From: a virus
Strand: one strand, 5' to 3'
DNA: 50,459 nucleotides
Virus record (IMG/VR): IMGVR_UViG_3300029286_000059
Span: 1 to 50,459 of that record
The position numbers and the translations under genes are program-made. Within the stretch, counting starts at the first letter, position 1. Each line of letters begins with the position of its first letter. Of the stretch, positions 26,450-35,717 are shown piece by piece. Below the pieces are notes generated by a model. That model was not told where the DNA came from. It searched no databases and saw only the letters and a program-made list of their open reading frames with translations.

Positions 26450-26671
26450 TTATAAATTTTTAATCATTATATAACATTCAAATATGTGTACGTTTTCGGT
26501 ATACACAACCGAAACAGGAATAGTATCAACCCTCTGTTCACCCATAATTTTAGTAAACCTGATGAATTTTGGTTCGGATTGACATTGTTTTATATCGTAA
26601 TCTGGATATATTACCTTTAATTTGGTAATTATGTCTGAAATTTCTTCTGATGTGAATTTTCTTGAAATCAT
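26450..26671 (-). CDS. unknown protein, 73 aa
   Basis: Not recognised. N-terminal helix (FTSEEISDIITKLK) then a small beta-rich part. Second gene of a - strand pair. Confidence 0.65.
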   Translation of the reverse strand: MISRKFTSEEISDIITKLKVIYPDYDIKQCQSEPKFIRFTKIMGEQRVDTIPVSVVYTENVHIFECYIMIKNL

Positions 26672-26710
26672 ATTACTTTACTTTTTATTTGATTACACAT
26701 TAGTTGATAT

Positions 26711-26965
26711 TTAAAGAGTAAACCAAATATCAGTTTCAAAATCTCTGTCTAAAAGTTCTTCAAATCTTCCGTTCTTTTTCTCTGTTTCCATCAATTTCAT
26801 TAACTTATTTATTTTTTCAAAGATAATGTCAATATCTGGATCATCCATAAAATGATGATAAACGGTATTTTCATTAATAGTAAAAGTATCATCTTTTTCT
26901 GCGTAAATATTATAAATCAAAAAACTTACTTTTTCTACTAAAGGTTTATTTAATAAATCTGTCAT
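26711..26965 (-). CDS. unknown acidic protein, 84 aa
   Basis: Not recognised. Acidic and largely helical. Preceded on the - strand by a Bacteroidota-type promoter at about 26985. Confidence 0.65.
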   Translation of the reverse strand: MTDLLNKPLVEKVSFLIYNIYAEKDDTFTINENTVYHHFMDDPDIDIIFEKINKLMKLMETEKKNGRFEELLDRDFETDIWFTL

Positions 26966-26984
26966 ATTGTTGAATTTTATAATA

Positions 26985-27016
26985 CAAAGATACGGCTATA
27001 TTATGATATAAAAAAA
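26985..27016 (-). promoter_or_regulatory. Bacteroidota-type promoter, - strand
   Basis: Read on the - strand: T-run followed by TATCTTTG (complement of 26985-26992), 20 nt before ATG 26965. Confidence 0.7.
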
Positions 27017-27018
27017 TT

Positions 27019-27522
27019 TTATACATTGAAATAACTATCGTCTATATTTATCATTTTATAGTATCTATAATCTTGTAAAGTTGAATAATTATGAATTGTA
27101 ATAACATAAGAATGGTATGGTATCTTTCTTCCATACTTTATAAAATAACCATCTATTAAAGCATTTGGATCTATTTCAATAATTATATAAAATTTATTTT
27201 CCAAAAGATTTAAAACATAACAACCTTTTTTATCGATTTCTTTGAATTTTGACGGTATAATTTGTTTAATTGTTTTTTCCATCATACTATTAAATTCCGA
27301 AATACTTTTCAAATGAGTTCTTTCTTTAATTTTATTATAAATACTATGATCCGGTCGATCATTATAGTCAAATCTTAATTCTTCCACATATCCACCACCT
27401 GTGGGTATATAAATTTTTGTAATTAATTTTTCATCAAAAAATTTTTCGGGGGATTGAACGTAAGAATTTGGAGATGTTAAATCTCTAAGTTGGAATTCAA
27501 ATAATTTAAAATCTGTTATCAT
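27019..27522 (-). CDS. unknown protein with capsid-targeting-type N-terminus, 167 aa
   Basis: Begins MITDFKLFEFQLRDLTSPNS, matching the M-I-T-x-F-K-x-F-E signature shared by several genes here. The rest (VQSPEKFFDEKLITKIYIPT...) is soluble alpha/beta without a recognised family. Inferred to be packaged with the virion. Confidence 0.65.
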   Translation of the reverse strand: MITDFKLFEFQLRDLTSPNSYVQSPEKFFDEKLITKIYIPTGGGYVEELRFDYNDRPDHSIYNKIKERTHLKSISEFNSMMEKTIKQIIPSKFKEIDKKGCYVLNLLENKFYIIIEIDPNALIDGYFIKYGRKIPYHSYVITIHNYSTLQDYRYYKMINIDDSYFNV

Positions 27523-27547
27523 ACATACCTATATATTGTTTTCAGAA

Positions 27548-27558
27548 TTTAATATATA
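27548..27558 (+). promoter_or_regulatory. TTTAATATATA promoter of the 27581-32526 gene run
   Basis: Motif 23 nt upstream of ATG 27581. The following six genes are closely spaced or overlapping, so they are probably one operon. Confidence 0.65.
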
Positions 27559-27580
27559 AGAAAAAACAACCCTAAAAAGA

Positions 27581-27811
27581 ATGGAAAAATTTAGTGAAGT
27601 TGCAAATGAATCATACATTCAAAAATATGACACAACAGGTAGTATTACCGTCAATTTCGAATTTAGGAATAGTGAATGTAATTCACCTACTATTTTAAAA
27701 GATTATGTAATGTCAATATTGGAACAACACTTAAATAAAAGTGGACAAACATATGAATTATTTTTAGATAACGAAAGTCTTAAAATAAATATATCAAAAA
27801 GTAAAAGATAA
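27581..27811 (+). CDS. unknown protein, 76 aa
   Basis: Not recognised. Starts MEKFSEVANESYIQKYD, similar to the start of the Nudix-like gene at 40702 (MEKFSKVKSE). May carry a packaging-type N-terminus. First gene of the operon. Confidence 0.65.
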   Translation: MEKFSEVANESYIQKYDTTGSITVNFEFRNSECNSPTILKDYVMSILEQHLNKSGQTYELFLDNESLKINISKSKR

Positions 27812-27815
27812 CTAA

Positions 27816-28412
27816 ATGATTAAAAATTTTAGGGACTGGTTAATGGAAAGTAGTGGTGATATTTTTAAACCAAAAAGGGGTGTACCTATTACTTTTGATG
27901 CTCAGAAATATCCGGAATTAGCAAATGAATTCTTCGGACTTATTTCCACCGCTTATCATGAAATTGGTGGTCATTCTAAAATTAAAGAACCAAAAGATAT
28001 TTTTTCAGATCCAGATTGGACTTTTTGGGAAGGTATAGATATACACGGAACAGAAGATTTTGACATCATTATGTTTGGTCAAAAAACAAGATATGGTATA
28101 AAATTTTCTGGTTTGGGTCATGATGGTGAAAAAGATTCAAAATCTACTTTTTTCAATAGATATGGTGAACAATTAAAAACATTGGGTTTTTACGCTGAAA
28201 CATCAGGTAAAGTGGCTGAAATTTTACTTCGTAAATATAATTGTCCAGAAGTTAATAATAAAGAAGATGTGGAAAAGGTTTTAGGGAAAACAGTTGATTG
28301 GAAAGGGAAAAATCCTTATGATGACAATGCCGCTGGTAATTCTTGGTATGTAAGAATGATAGCTGGTAAACCTCATATAAAAATACTTATTGGTGAACCA
28401 AAGAATATATGA
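27816..28412 (+). CDS. unknown protein with capsid-targeting-type N-terminus, 198 aa
   Basis: Begins MIKNFRDWLMESSGDIFKPK, again of the M-x-x-F-x-x-[FW]-[LM]-x-E type. The body has a conserved-looking central block (TAYHEIGGHSKIKEP, WEGIDIHGTEDFDIIMFGQK) and a C-terminal VRMIAGKPHIKILIGEP. Possibly an enzyme, but no family is recognised. TGA overlaps the next ATG. Confidence 0.7.
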   Translation: MIKNFRDWLMESSGDIFKPKRGVPITFDAQKYPELANEFFGLISTAYHEIGGHSKIKEPKDIFSDPDWTFWEGIDIHGTEDFDIIMFGQKTRYGIKFSGLGHDGEKDSKSTFFNRYGEQLKTLGFYAETSGKVAEILLRKYNCPEVNNKEDVEKVLGKTVDWKGKNPYDDNAAGNSWYVRMIAGKPHIKILIGEPKNI

Positions 28413-30091
28413 TAACAAAATTTGATACATTTTTAAATGAAACGAATATAACCGATGTTGTATATCATAGAACATACATCGGTTCCCTATATAATATTCT
28501 TAAAACAGGGAAAATATTATTAAGTACTTCAATGGGGACGGGTGCTGATATGTATAGTAAAAAACCATATTTTTTATCATTAGGTAGAACCAAAAATCTT
28601 AAATTGGGATATTCAAAAAATTCTAATGTTACTATTGAATTTGATGGTAAAGCATTGAAAACGAAATATAAAGGGAAATCAATAGATTATTGGCAATGGG
28701 ATTTTAGTAAAGATGAAAAAGAAAAGGGTCCGGGTTATTCTTCAAAAAGAAGAACTGAATCAGATGAATATGAAGATAGAATTTTTAGTAATGATCCATA
28801 TATGTCAAATTTAGATAAATATATTAAATGGATTGATATTATGATTCCAGATGTAGATAAAGATAAATGGAATGAATCATATAATAATACTTTGAAAGTA
28901 CATGTCGTTGAAATGAAAAAAATTAATTCTCCATTACTTAAAAAAGTTAGAATATTTGAATCAGTAAAAGATTTTAATTTGGGTAAAAAATGGATATCAA
29001 TTTTTGATTATAATCCATCTTATGAACCAGATAAAGATTTTGGTAATGATACATATTTTGAACAATTAGATTTTCGTTTATTGAATAGAGTTATAACCGT
29101 ATTATTAATGGGTGATAAAGTAAATGATAAAGAATATTTGAGAAAAGAGATTCAAAAATATTATGATAAATTTATAAAACTAGGTGCGGAAAAATTAAAA
29201 AATATTACAGAAGATGAAATAAATTCATTAATATGGAGTATTCAACAAAAATCAGAGTGGGATGATAGAGAATTTGTTTATGTTTTTAATTCAGATATAC
29301 ATGGACTTGGTAAATCATCAAGAAAATCCGAAATAAATTATGAAATTTTGAAACTTCTTTCTGATGAAATGATTAAATATAAAGTAACCAATATTAAGGA
29401 TTTAATTGATGTTAAAATGGGGAAAGGTAAAAAATCCGATACAAAAACAATAGATTATTCCAAAATATACGGATTTGTTTATAAAAGATATGATGATAGA
29501 TATGAATTGGTTGATAATAATTCACAAAATACATATTTTTTAAAGTGGACACATTTAAAAAAGGATGATTTAGATAAAATCTATGATTTAGCTTATAAAG
29601 ATGGATATGGATATGATGTAAGAATTAAAAATATAATTAATTTCATTTTTAATACTTACAATGAAAGTAAAGCCAAGGATATTTTATCAAAGATTGTCGA
29701 TACTGAATATAAATTAATTGATTTAAGAGATAAATTAGTTTATAAAGAAATAACTGAAAAAGATTATATTGCTGATGATATTGGTCATAGAAGTTGTTGG
29801 ATGTATGTAGATAATGGTAATTGGGTTTTGTTTATACAAAATAATGTATCTGAAGAAAAATTTAAAGAAATTTATCCAAAAGTGAGAAAATTAACTGAAG
29901 ATAAAGAAGTAAAGATTAGATTTATATGGGCTATCACAGAAAGATTATTAGGTGAAGAAAAAACACTCAATTTCTTTGATGAAAATAATTTAATCCCTTT
30001 GATGGATGATAATCATTTGAAGAATGATAAATACGGAAAAAGATATCTTATTAACATAGGTGAGAAAAAAGAGAAAGAAGTATATGCTTAA
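28409..30091 (+). CDS. large protein with ADP-ribosyltransferase-like N-terminal domain, 560 aa
   Basis: Capsid-targeting-type start MITKFDTFLNETN, then DVVYHRTYIGSLYNILKTGK and YFLSLGRTKNLK: the Y-H-R-T motif and the following strand resemble the NAD-binding part of ART-like enzymes and the proteins at 11234 and 31139. The remaining about 380 residues are unknown, acidic and basic alternating. Inferred to be an injected effector. Catalytic activity is unproven. Confidence 0.6.
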   Translation: MITKFDTFLNETNITDVVYHRTYIGSLYNILKTGKILLSTSMGTGADMYSKKPYFLSLGRTKNLKLGYSKNSNVTIEFDGKALKTKYKGKSIDYWQWDFSKDEKEKGPGYSSKRRTESDEYEDRIFSNDPYMSNLDKYIKWIDIMIPDVDKDKWNESYNNTLKVHVVEMKKINSPLLKKVRIFESVKDFNLGKKWISIFDYNPSYEPDKDFGNDTYFEQLDFRLLNRVITVLLMGDKVNDKEYLRKEIQKYYDKFIKLGAEKLKNITEDEINSLIWSIQQKSEWDDREFVYVFNSDIHGLGKSSRKSEINYEILKLLSDEMIKYKVTNIKDLIDVKMGKGKKSDTKTIDYSKIYGFVYKRYDDRYELVDNNSQNTYFLKWTHLKKDDLDKIYDLAYKDGYGYDVRIKNIINFIFNTYNESKAKDILSKIVDTEYKLIDLRDKLVYKEITEKDYIADDIGHRSCWMYVDNGNWVLFIQNNVSEEKFKEIYPKVRKLTEDKEVKIRFIWAITERLLGEEKTLNFFDENNLIPLMDDNHLKNDKYGKRYLINIGEKKEKEVYA

Positions 30092-31139
30092 CGAAAATGT
30101 TATACCAGATAAAAATAGGAAAGTATTATTCGTTGATGAACATGGTAAAAATATAGTCTATGAATATGATGATTATAGAATTGCTGTTAATAATCCAAAA
30201 GACGCTGAATATATTACACTATGGTATAAGGAAAAAGAAAATAAATGGAAAAAATGTGGATATTTACAAACATCTACAATAAATAATAGTGGAAAGAAAT
30301 TTTTAAAAATAGATATTATTCACATCGATCCATCACATAGAGGAAAAGGATATGGTAATAAATTATATCAAGCTTTAATTGATTTTTCCAATGAAGATAT
30401 TAGTGGTATTTATTCTTATTTACCAAACAGATCAAATCATAAACAAGTTCCAAAAATATATAAAAAATATGGTGCAAAAACTGTTGATGGTGATCATCAA
30501 TTTATATATTTTAAAGAAAACAAAATGATAACTGAATTTAAATTGTTTGAATCTACTTTAATCAACGAATCTTCATTTTATGATGGTTCATCTAATATTT
30601 TAAATAATGAATTCATGAAAAAATTTAAAAAAGAAGATTGTGTTGATAATTATTTAGATGATTATATTGAAAGAAATAATTTAAACGATGATGATAGGGA
30701 TGAAATTGAAAAAAGTGAAGAATTTGAGGAATATTTAAAAGATATTCTAAAAGAAAATTTCGATGAATTTTATAATAATCTATATTTCGAAAAAAATGGT
30801 AAAATAGCAATTTATAGAGCAATGACTGTTGATGATAATTGGTTGAATCATCTAAAAACACAAGGTAAGAGATTGGGAATATATTGGAGTTGGGAATATG
30901 GTTCAGCGGAAACACATTGGGGGGATTATGATAAAAAGAACATAGTAAGAATAGAATCAGAAGTGAATGAAAACCATGTCAACTGGGATGATACAATTTA
31001 TCAAAATATACACCCCAATTACTCAGAAGAAAAAGAAATTCGTTTATTTAAAAATACTCCATTAACAATAATATCAATAGAAATAAATGATCAAAATATA
31101 GATATATCAGATATTAAAAATAAAGTGTTTTACGCATAA
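30084..31139 (+). CDS. GNAT acetyltransferase fused to an ADP-ribosyltransferase-like domain, 351 aa
   Basis: The likely start is ATG 30084 (MLNENVIPDKNRKVLF), overlapping the upstream gene by 8 nt. Residues 1 to about 147 form a GNAT domain: DIIHIDPSHRGKGYGNKLYQ is the acetyl-CoA loop. Then, in frame, comes a capsid-targeting-type sequence MITEFKLFESTLINES (ATG about 30525) and an ART-like domain: IAIYRAMTV (R), IYWSWEYGSA (S-x-S-like), and SEEKEIRLFKNT (E-x-E). The internal signature suggests two ancestral genes fused by stop loss, or an internal start producing a separate packaged ART. Confidence 0.7.
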   Translation: MLNENVIPDKNRKVLFVDEHGKNIVYEYDDYRIAVNNPKDAEYITLWYKEKENKWKKCGYLQTSTINNSGKKFLKIDIIHIDPSHRGKGYGNKLYQALIDFSNEDISGIYSYLPNRSNHKQVPKIYKKYGAKTVDGDHQFIYFKENKMITEFKLFESTLINESSFYDGSSNILNNEFMKKFKKEDCVDNYLDDYIERNNLNDDDRDEIEKSEEFEEYLKDILKENFDEFYNNLYFEKNGKIAIYRAMTVDDNWLNHLKTQGKRLGIYWSWEYGSAETHWGDYDKKNIVRIESEVNENHVNWDDTIYQNIHPNYSEEKEIRLFKNTPLTIISIEINDQNIDISDIKNKVFYA

Positions 31140-31597
31140 TGATAACCGAATATAAAATATTTGAAGCTAAACAAGTTGGTATCCTATATCATTGGACAAA
31201 CTTTTATTCATTGGGAAAAATTTTAGAACAAGATAGAATGTGGTCAGCTATGGGTTATATTTCTTTTTCTAGAAACAAAAGATTGAATTATGCTAATAGA
31301 ACAATACTTATTATTTTCGATGGTAATAAAATGAGTGATAAATTTAAATTCGAACCCTTTTTATATAGTCAATATTATAAAAAAGAAGCCGAAGAAAGAA
31401 TTGAATGTAATTTTAAATCAGAAAAAGATAGTTTGGATGATTGTATTTTCGGTATCAAGAAATATATAATAGGAATTCAAATTGTAAATTACGATAGACT
31501 AGTTCAAGAAGAACATGAAGGTAGAAAATATATTTTTGATAAAATAAAAAAATTAAATAAATTAATACCCAATATAAAAATAGAAATAATAAAATGA
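31139..31597 (+). CDS. ADP-ribosyltransferase/RES-like packaged protein, 152 aa
   Basis: Begins MITEYKIFEAKQVGILYHWT: the packaging-type signature is immediately followed by Y-H-W-T and a helix (FYSLGKILEQDR), then GYISFSRNKRLNYANRTILI, as in the genes at 11234 and 28409. TAATG overlap with the upstream stop and ATGA overlap with the next gene. Confidence 0.6.
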   Translation: MITEYKIFEAKQVGILYHWTNFYSLGKILEQDRMWSAMGYISFSRNKRLNYANRTILIIFDGNKMSDKFKFEPFLYSQYYKKEAEERIECNFKSEKDSLDDCIFGIKKYIIGIQIVNYDRLVQEEHEGRKYIFDKIKKLNKLIPNIKIEIIK

Positions 31598-32526
31598 TAA
31601 CTAAACTTAAAATATTTGAAGATACACAAACACAAAAGTTTGAAATCCCAGAACAAATCAGGAAATATTATGTCATTGAAGGTGATATGTCTAATACAAA
31701 GAATTGGAGATCAACTAAATATTTCAATAAATTTACTTTATATGATCAATACAAAGAAAGTGCATTGGGGATTAGATATGTACTAATATCTTTGGATTCA
31801 AATCATATCATACCAATAAACATGAATGATGAACATCGTAGAGGATATGAAGTTTTATATGATGTATTTTATGACAAATATAAAGTACCAAGAGAAAAAT
31901 ACATTTCAGTTTGCACTTGGGGTAATCATTATATTTATGAAATGGAAAGTGAAAAGGAACGTGAAGAACAAGTATTATCAATTAAAAAATTTCTTGAATA
32001 TGGTGGAAATCCAAAATTACAATTAAATTGTGATGGTGGAAAGGAATCTGGTTATAAAAAGTATTTGATGACAGCTGAACAATTTGTATTAACAGATGGT
32101 CGTTATGAAACATATAAGAAAAAATTAGTAGGTGGTCCAGAAATATCAATGGTTGGAAAAGGATTTATCGAACTTCTTAAAGAATTTAATAGACTATGGT
32201 TGAAATATATTGATATTAAAGATAATGTTGGTAGGACCGAATATGTTGAAAAAGAGATAAATGAAGTTATAGATACATTTCAAACTTTCTTATTTACAAA
32301 TCATTATACTTATAAATTGGTTGAAGATGTTTTATATCCATTTTTTAATAAATTATCAAAAGCTGAAAATAATATAGAGGAAATTGGAAGAATAATGTTA
32401 TCACATAATGGTATCAAAAATACTGTCCATATTTTATTAAAAGATCCAAAGAATCAAGAATGTAAAGATTTCTTCTGGAATGTTAAAAAAGCTAGAATGG
32501 AATTTGATAGATTATCATCCATGTAA
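31594..32526 (+). CDS. unknown protein with capsid-targeting-type N-terminus, 310 aa
   Basis: Begins MITKLKIFEDTQTQKFEIPE. The body is mixed alpha/beta with a C-terminal helical half (about residues 200-300). No family recognised. Last gene of the run and directly followed by a new promoter. Confidence 0.65.
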   Translation: MITKLKIFEDTQTQKFEIPEQIRKYYVIEGDMSNTKNWRSTKYFNKFTLYDQYKESALGIRYVLISLDSNHIIPINMNDEHRRGYEVLYDVFYDKYKVPREKYISVCTWGNHYIYEMESEKEREEQVLSIKKFLEYGGNPKLQLNCDGGKESGYKKYLMTAEQFVLTDGRYETYKKKLVGGPEISMVGKGFIELLKEFNRLWLKYIDIKDNVGRTEYVEKEINEVIDTFQTFLFTNHYTYKLVEDVLYPFFNKLSKAENNIEEIGRIMLSHNGIKNTVHILLKDPKNQECKDFFWNVKKARMEFDRLSSM

Positions 32527-32527
32527 T

Positions 32528-32558
32528 TTTTTTATTTTCATAATATTTCATACCTTTA
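32528..32558 (+). promoter_or_regulatory. Bacteroidota-type promoter
   Basis: TTTTTTTATT then TACCTTTA at 32551-32558, only 4 nt before ATG 32563, so the mRNA may be almost leaderless. Confidence 0.7.
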
Positions 32559-32562
32559 CTTT

Positions 32563-33045
32563 ATGAGTGAAAAGATTAATCTTAAAATAATTCCGTTATT
32601 GACTTATTTTAATAGGAATTTAGTTGAAAAAGATATAGAATATATTTATCTTTTTACTGATAATTCCGGAAGAACATCTGGTAAAATTCCCATTCAAGAT
32701 GGTTGGTATAAAAATAAATATGGGAAAAATAAAATATTGAAACATCCTACAATGACACAAGCGGTTATTAGAGGTTTGGAAAATTCTTATCCAATAACAA
32801 CTACGGTTGATGATAAACGAACCCAGTGGAAAGATTCTATGTTTGATGAATATAAATCAATTATAGATGATGAAATCAATCAAATTATAAATGTTCTAAA
32901 GACTGGTAAATATAAAGGTATTAAATATTCATCATTGATGCCTTTCGGGAAAGGGAAAATATCTAATATGAAAGAAACTTCTCCTTTATGTTGGAATTAT
33001 TTGAATACTAAACTGATAAAAATCAAAATAGATAATTATGAATGA
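32563..33045 (+). CDS. unknown protein, 160 aa
   Basis: Not recognised. Contains YLFTDNSGRTSGKIPIQDGW and PTMTQAVIRGLENSYPITTT, the look of a small enzyme. Overlaps the next gene by 8 nt. First of a five-gene run. Confidence 0.7.
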   Translation: MSEKINLKIIPLLTYFNRNLVEKDIEYIYLFTDNSGRTSGKIPIQDGWYKNKYGKNKILKHPTMTQAVIRGLENSYPITTTVDDKRTQWKDSMFDEYKSIIDDEINQIINVLKTGKYKGIKYSSLMPFGKGKISNMKETSPLCWNYLNTKLIKIKIDNYE

Positions 33046-33376
33046 ATTACCAGTAAAATTTACAGATGAATATTTAAAAGATGAATTCAATTCGTCTTAT
33101 CGTGGATATGATTATGATTATGAAATAGATTCCAATTCACATTTTGATAAAAGATATGTTGAACATTTTTTCCAATTAAACGATTGGTTAAAACTTTCAT
33201 TCAGATATTATACTAAAAGTAAAACAGTATCAAACATTTATATCATGGATGATGAATCAGATGATACTTGGGTAAAATTTTATAAGTTTAAGATACTCAA
33301 TGACTTAATAAGTGAATTTGATATTGAAAAAAATAGATTTAATTGGAATTTTAATTTTGAAAATTACGAAATATGA
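33038..33376 (+). CDS. unknown protein, 112 aa
   Basis: Not recognised. Rich in Tyr, Asp and Asn, soluble. ATGA overlap with the following Nudix gene. Confidence 0.65.
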   Translation: MNELPVKFTDEYLKDEFNSSYRGYDYDYEIDSNSHFDKRYVEHFFQLNDWLKLSFRYYTKSKTVSNIYIMDDESDDTWVKFYKFKILNDLISEFDIEKNRFNWNFNFENYEI

Positions 33377-33897
33377 AAATATTAGAAAAAGAAAATTTAT
33401 ACAAAGGTTATTTTGAAGTTAATAGACTTCATATAGAAAACAAAGGTAAAACATACACAAGGGATTGGTTGGAAGGTAAGGATGCTGTTGCCGCATTAGT
33501 TTATAATACAGAAACACATAAATATATTTTTGTGAAACAGTTCAGACCCGGTCCCCGAAAGGATGTAATTGAATTGGTTGCGGGACTACTTGATGATAAC
33601 GGTTTAACACCAATGGAAACAATGGTTAAAGAGATTGGTGAAGAAATTGGTTATGAAGTGGATCATTTAGTTGATATATGTGATCCATTTTATACAACAC
33701 CCGGTAAAACAAATGAAAAGATACATTTGTTCTTTGCTTCTGTTTCTAAAAAAATATCTAATGGTGGTGGTGTAGAAACTGAAAATGAAGATATTGAAGT
33801 AATTGAAGTTGAAAAAAGTGATATTCAAAATATTGGTATTGAAGATGGTAAAACCCTTTTGGCTTTAGCTTTATATAATATAAAATCTCGAATATAA
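33373..33897 (+). CDS. Nudix hydrolase (ADP-ribose pyrophosphatase-like), 174 aa
   Basis: The Nudix box GLLDDNGLTPMETMVKEIGE, then EIGYEV, fits G-x5-E-x7-R-E-U-x-E-E-x-G-U except that K replaces R. Upstream FVKQFRPGPRKDVIELVAG and downstream TTPGKTNEKIHLFFA are typical of ADP-ribose pyrophosphatases. Could recycle ADP-ribose produced by the ART-like proteins. The substrate is inferred. Confidence 0.82.
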   Translation: MKILEKENLYKGYFEVNRLHIENKGKTYTRDWLEGKDAVAALVYNTETHKYIFVKQFRPGPRKDVIELVAGLLDDNGLTPMETMVKEIGEEIGYEVDHLVDICDPFYTTPGKTNEKIHLFFASVSKKISNGGGVETENEDIEVIEVEKSDIQNIGIEDGKTLLALALYNIKSRI

Positions 33898-34169
33898 TGG
33901 AAAATAAATTTAACGAAAGTAAAAAAATTGTTCTGGTTTTTGATCAGGATAATAATTTTGATTCTGTTTCAGAAAAACATGGAAAAACAGATGCTGATGT
34001 GATTAAAAATGTCAGATGGTTTATAGGTTGTGCACTTCAATCCATAGAGGATTCTTATGAAACGGGTTCACCTAGATTAATAGAAATGGATAAATTGTAT
34101 TCTAATTTAATGAATCAATTGGAAAGTCAATTAACAAAAGATGAAATTGAAAATATTTTGAATACATGA
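33897..34169 (+). CDS. unknown protein, 90 aa
   Basis: Not recognised. Soluble and helical. Starts MENKFNESKKIVLVFDQD. TAATG overlap with the Nudix gene and ATGA overlap with the next. Confidence 0.65.
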   Translation: MENKFNESKKIVLVFDQDNNFDSVSEKHGKTDADVIKNVRWFIGCALQSIEDSYETGSPRLIEMDKLYSNLMNQLESQLTKDEIENILNT

Positions 34170-34498
34170 CATTAGAAGAATTAAATAAACTTATTGACAT
34201 TGAATTACAATGGTTATATTATTATAGTACAAGAGAATCAAAAGAGAAATTAAATATTAACTCTAACATTTACAATGATTTGGTATCAATCGGATATACA
34301 AAAAGACCGATGAAATTAGATTTTAGATGTTGTCCGTGTATAATAACATCAGATGAAATAATAACTGAAAATTTTGATATATCCAAATTAAAAAAAGATT
34401 CGAATTTAAGGGGTGATAATAGATATTCACCAATAGAAGCATTTATAATAATATTTCCAAATAATAAAATGGATATTTTAGAAAAATTGAAAAGGTAG
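34166..34498 (+). CDS. unknown protein, 110 aa
   Basis: Not recognised. N-terminal helix (LEELNKLIDIELQWLYYYS) and a CCPC stretch (residues 52-55). Ends the operon that began at 32563. Confidence 0.65.
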   Translation: MTLEELNKLIDIELQWLYYYSTRESKEKLNINSNIYNDLVSIGYTKRPMKLDFRCCPCIITSDEIITENFDISKLKKDSNLRGDNRYSPIEAFIIIFPNNKMDILEKLKR

Positions 34499-34506
34499 AA
34501 TTGGTT

Positions 34507-34517
34507 TTTAATATATA
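34507..34517 (+). promoter_or_regulatory. TTTAATATATA promoter
   Basis: Motif 20 nt upstream of ATG 34537. Confidence 0.65.
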
Positions 34518-34536
34518 GAAGAAATTAAACTTCTAT

Positions 34537-34974
34537 ATGAAAAAATTCAAACACTTACTTACATTTAATCTTTTCGAAACAGCAGACTATACCAATGATA
34601 GATATCCAGTTGATATGGTGACACAAGACATCACCCAATATGACAGATCAACAAAGGATGGTAAAGAAAAAGAAAACAATTTTCAACTAGTTCAAAATGC
34701 TTTTCAAGAAAAGATTTTACCATTATTGAAGAAGGTAAGTGATAATTATGAATTAGAAGATGCTGTTAAAGTAGCTGATAAATTTTTTGGAAAAACAAAA
34801 ACTATCAAATCTACAATTGATAAAAATAATGGTGATATTCAAAAGACTGTAGATGAACTTATATCAAAACATGGTGATATTCTTGTACAGAATTATATTA
34901 AACCATTGGACCGTTTAAATAACCCCGGAAAAGCGGTGAATCAAAACAATGGTGAAGATTTCCAACCAGAATAA
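34537..34974 (+). CDS. unknown helical protein, possibly packaged, 145 aa
   Basis: The start MKKFKHLLTFNLFETADYTN resembles the packaging-type peptides. The rest is mostly charged helices. Under a late-type promoter and followed 2 nt later by a GIY-YIG gene. Confidence 0.65.
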   Translation: MKKFKHLLTFNLFETADYTNDRYPVDMVTQDITQYDRSTKDGKEKENNFQLVQNAFQEKILPLLKKVSDNYELEDAVKVADKFFGKTKTIKSTIDKNNGDIQKTVDELISKHGDILVQNYIKPLDRLNNPGKAVNQNNGEDFQPE

Positions 34975-34976
34975 TC

Positions 34977-35663
34977 ATGAATAAAAATGTTAACATATAT
35001 GCTTTGTATGATCCAATATCAGACACACCAAAATATATTGGGAAAACTATAAATAGTTTAGAATTCAGATTAAGAAAACATATAGAAGTATCTATTAGAA
35101 ATAGGAAAACAATAAAAGATTGTTGGATTGTTTCTTTGATTAATAAGGGATTAAAACCAAAAATAGAAATAATAGATATTGTACCACAAGATAAATGGCA
35201 ATTTTGGGAAAAACATTATATTTGTCTATATAAATCTTGGGGATTTAAATTAAAAAATGGAACGGAAGGTGGTGACGGAACTGGAAAATCATATAGACAT
35301 ACACAAGAAACATTAAATAAAATATTGTTAAAAACAAGTGGTGATAATCATTGGATGAAAAAGGGACTAACTATTAAATTTTTACAACATTTAGAAAATT
35401 TACATAAAAAAACAAAAGGGTGTCATAGTAATAAAAAAGATAAAACATTTAATGAAATGTATGGGCGTGAAAAATCATCGAAAATTAAAAAGTTATTATA
35501 TAAACCCATATTGCAATTTACTATAGATGGAATATTTATTAAAGAGTGGGACTGTGCAAAAACAGTTGAAATAGAATTGAATATTAAAAGATCAAATATT
35601 TGTCATGTTTTAAAGGGTAATCGAAAACAATCCGGTGGATTTATTTGGAAATATAAAAACTAA
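34977..35663 (+). CDS. GIY-YIG homing endonuclease, 228 aa
   Basis: NVNIYALYDPISDTPKYIGK is a GIY-YIG variant (IYALYD...YIGKT), with WQFWEKHYICLYKSWGF supplying the conserved Glu. C-terminal ILQFTIDGIFIKEWDCAKTV and VLKGNRKQSGGFIW form a NUMOD1-type unit. The middle part NHWMKKG is a NUMOD3 remnant. Inserted between two unrelated genes. Confidence 0.85.
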   Translation: MNKNVNIYALYDPISDTPKYIGKTINSLEFRLRKHIEVSIRNRKTIKDCWIVSLINKGLKPKIEIIDIVPQDKWQFWEKHYICLYKSWGFKLKNGTEGGDGTGKSYRHTQETLNKILLKTSGDNHWMKKGLTIKFLQHLENLHKKTKGCHSNKKDKTFNEMYGREKSSKIKKLLYKPILQFTIDGIFIKEWDCAKTVEIELNIKRSNICHVLKGNRKQSGGFIWKYKN

Positions 35664-35717
35664 AACCATTTTCATTATTTACTCTATAATAAATGTAATT
35701 AATTTGAAAATTAAAAT

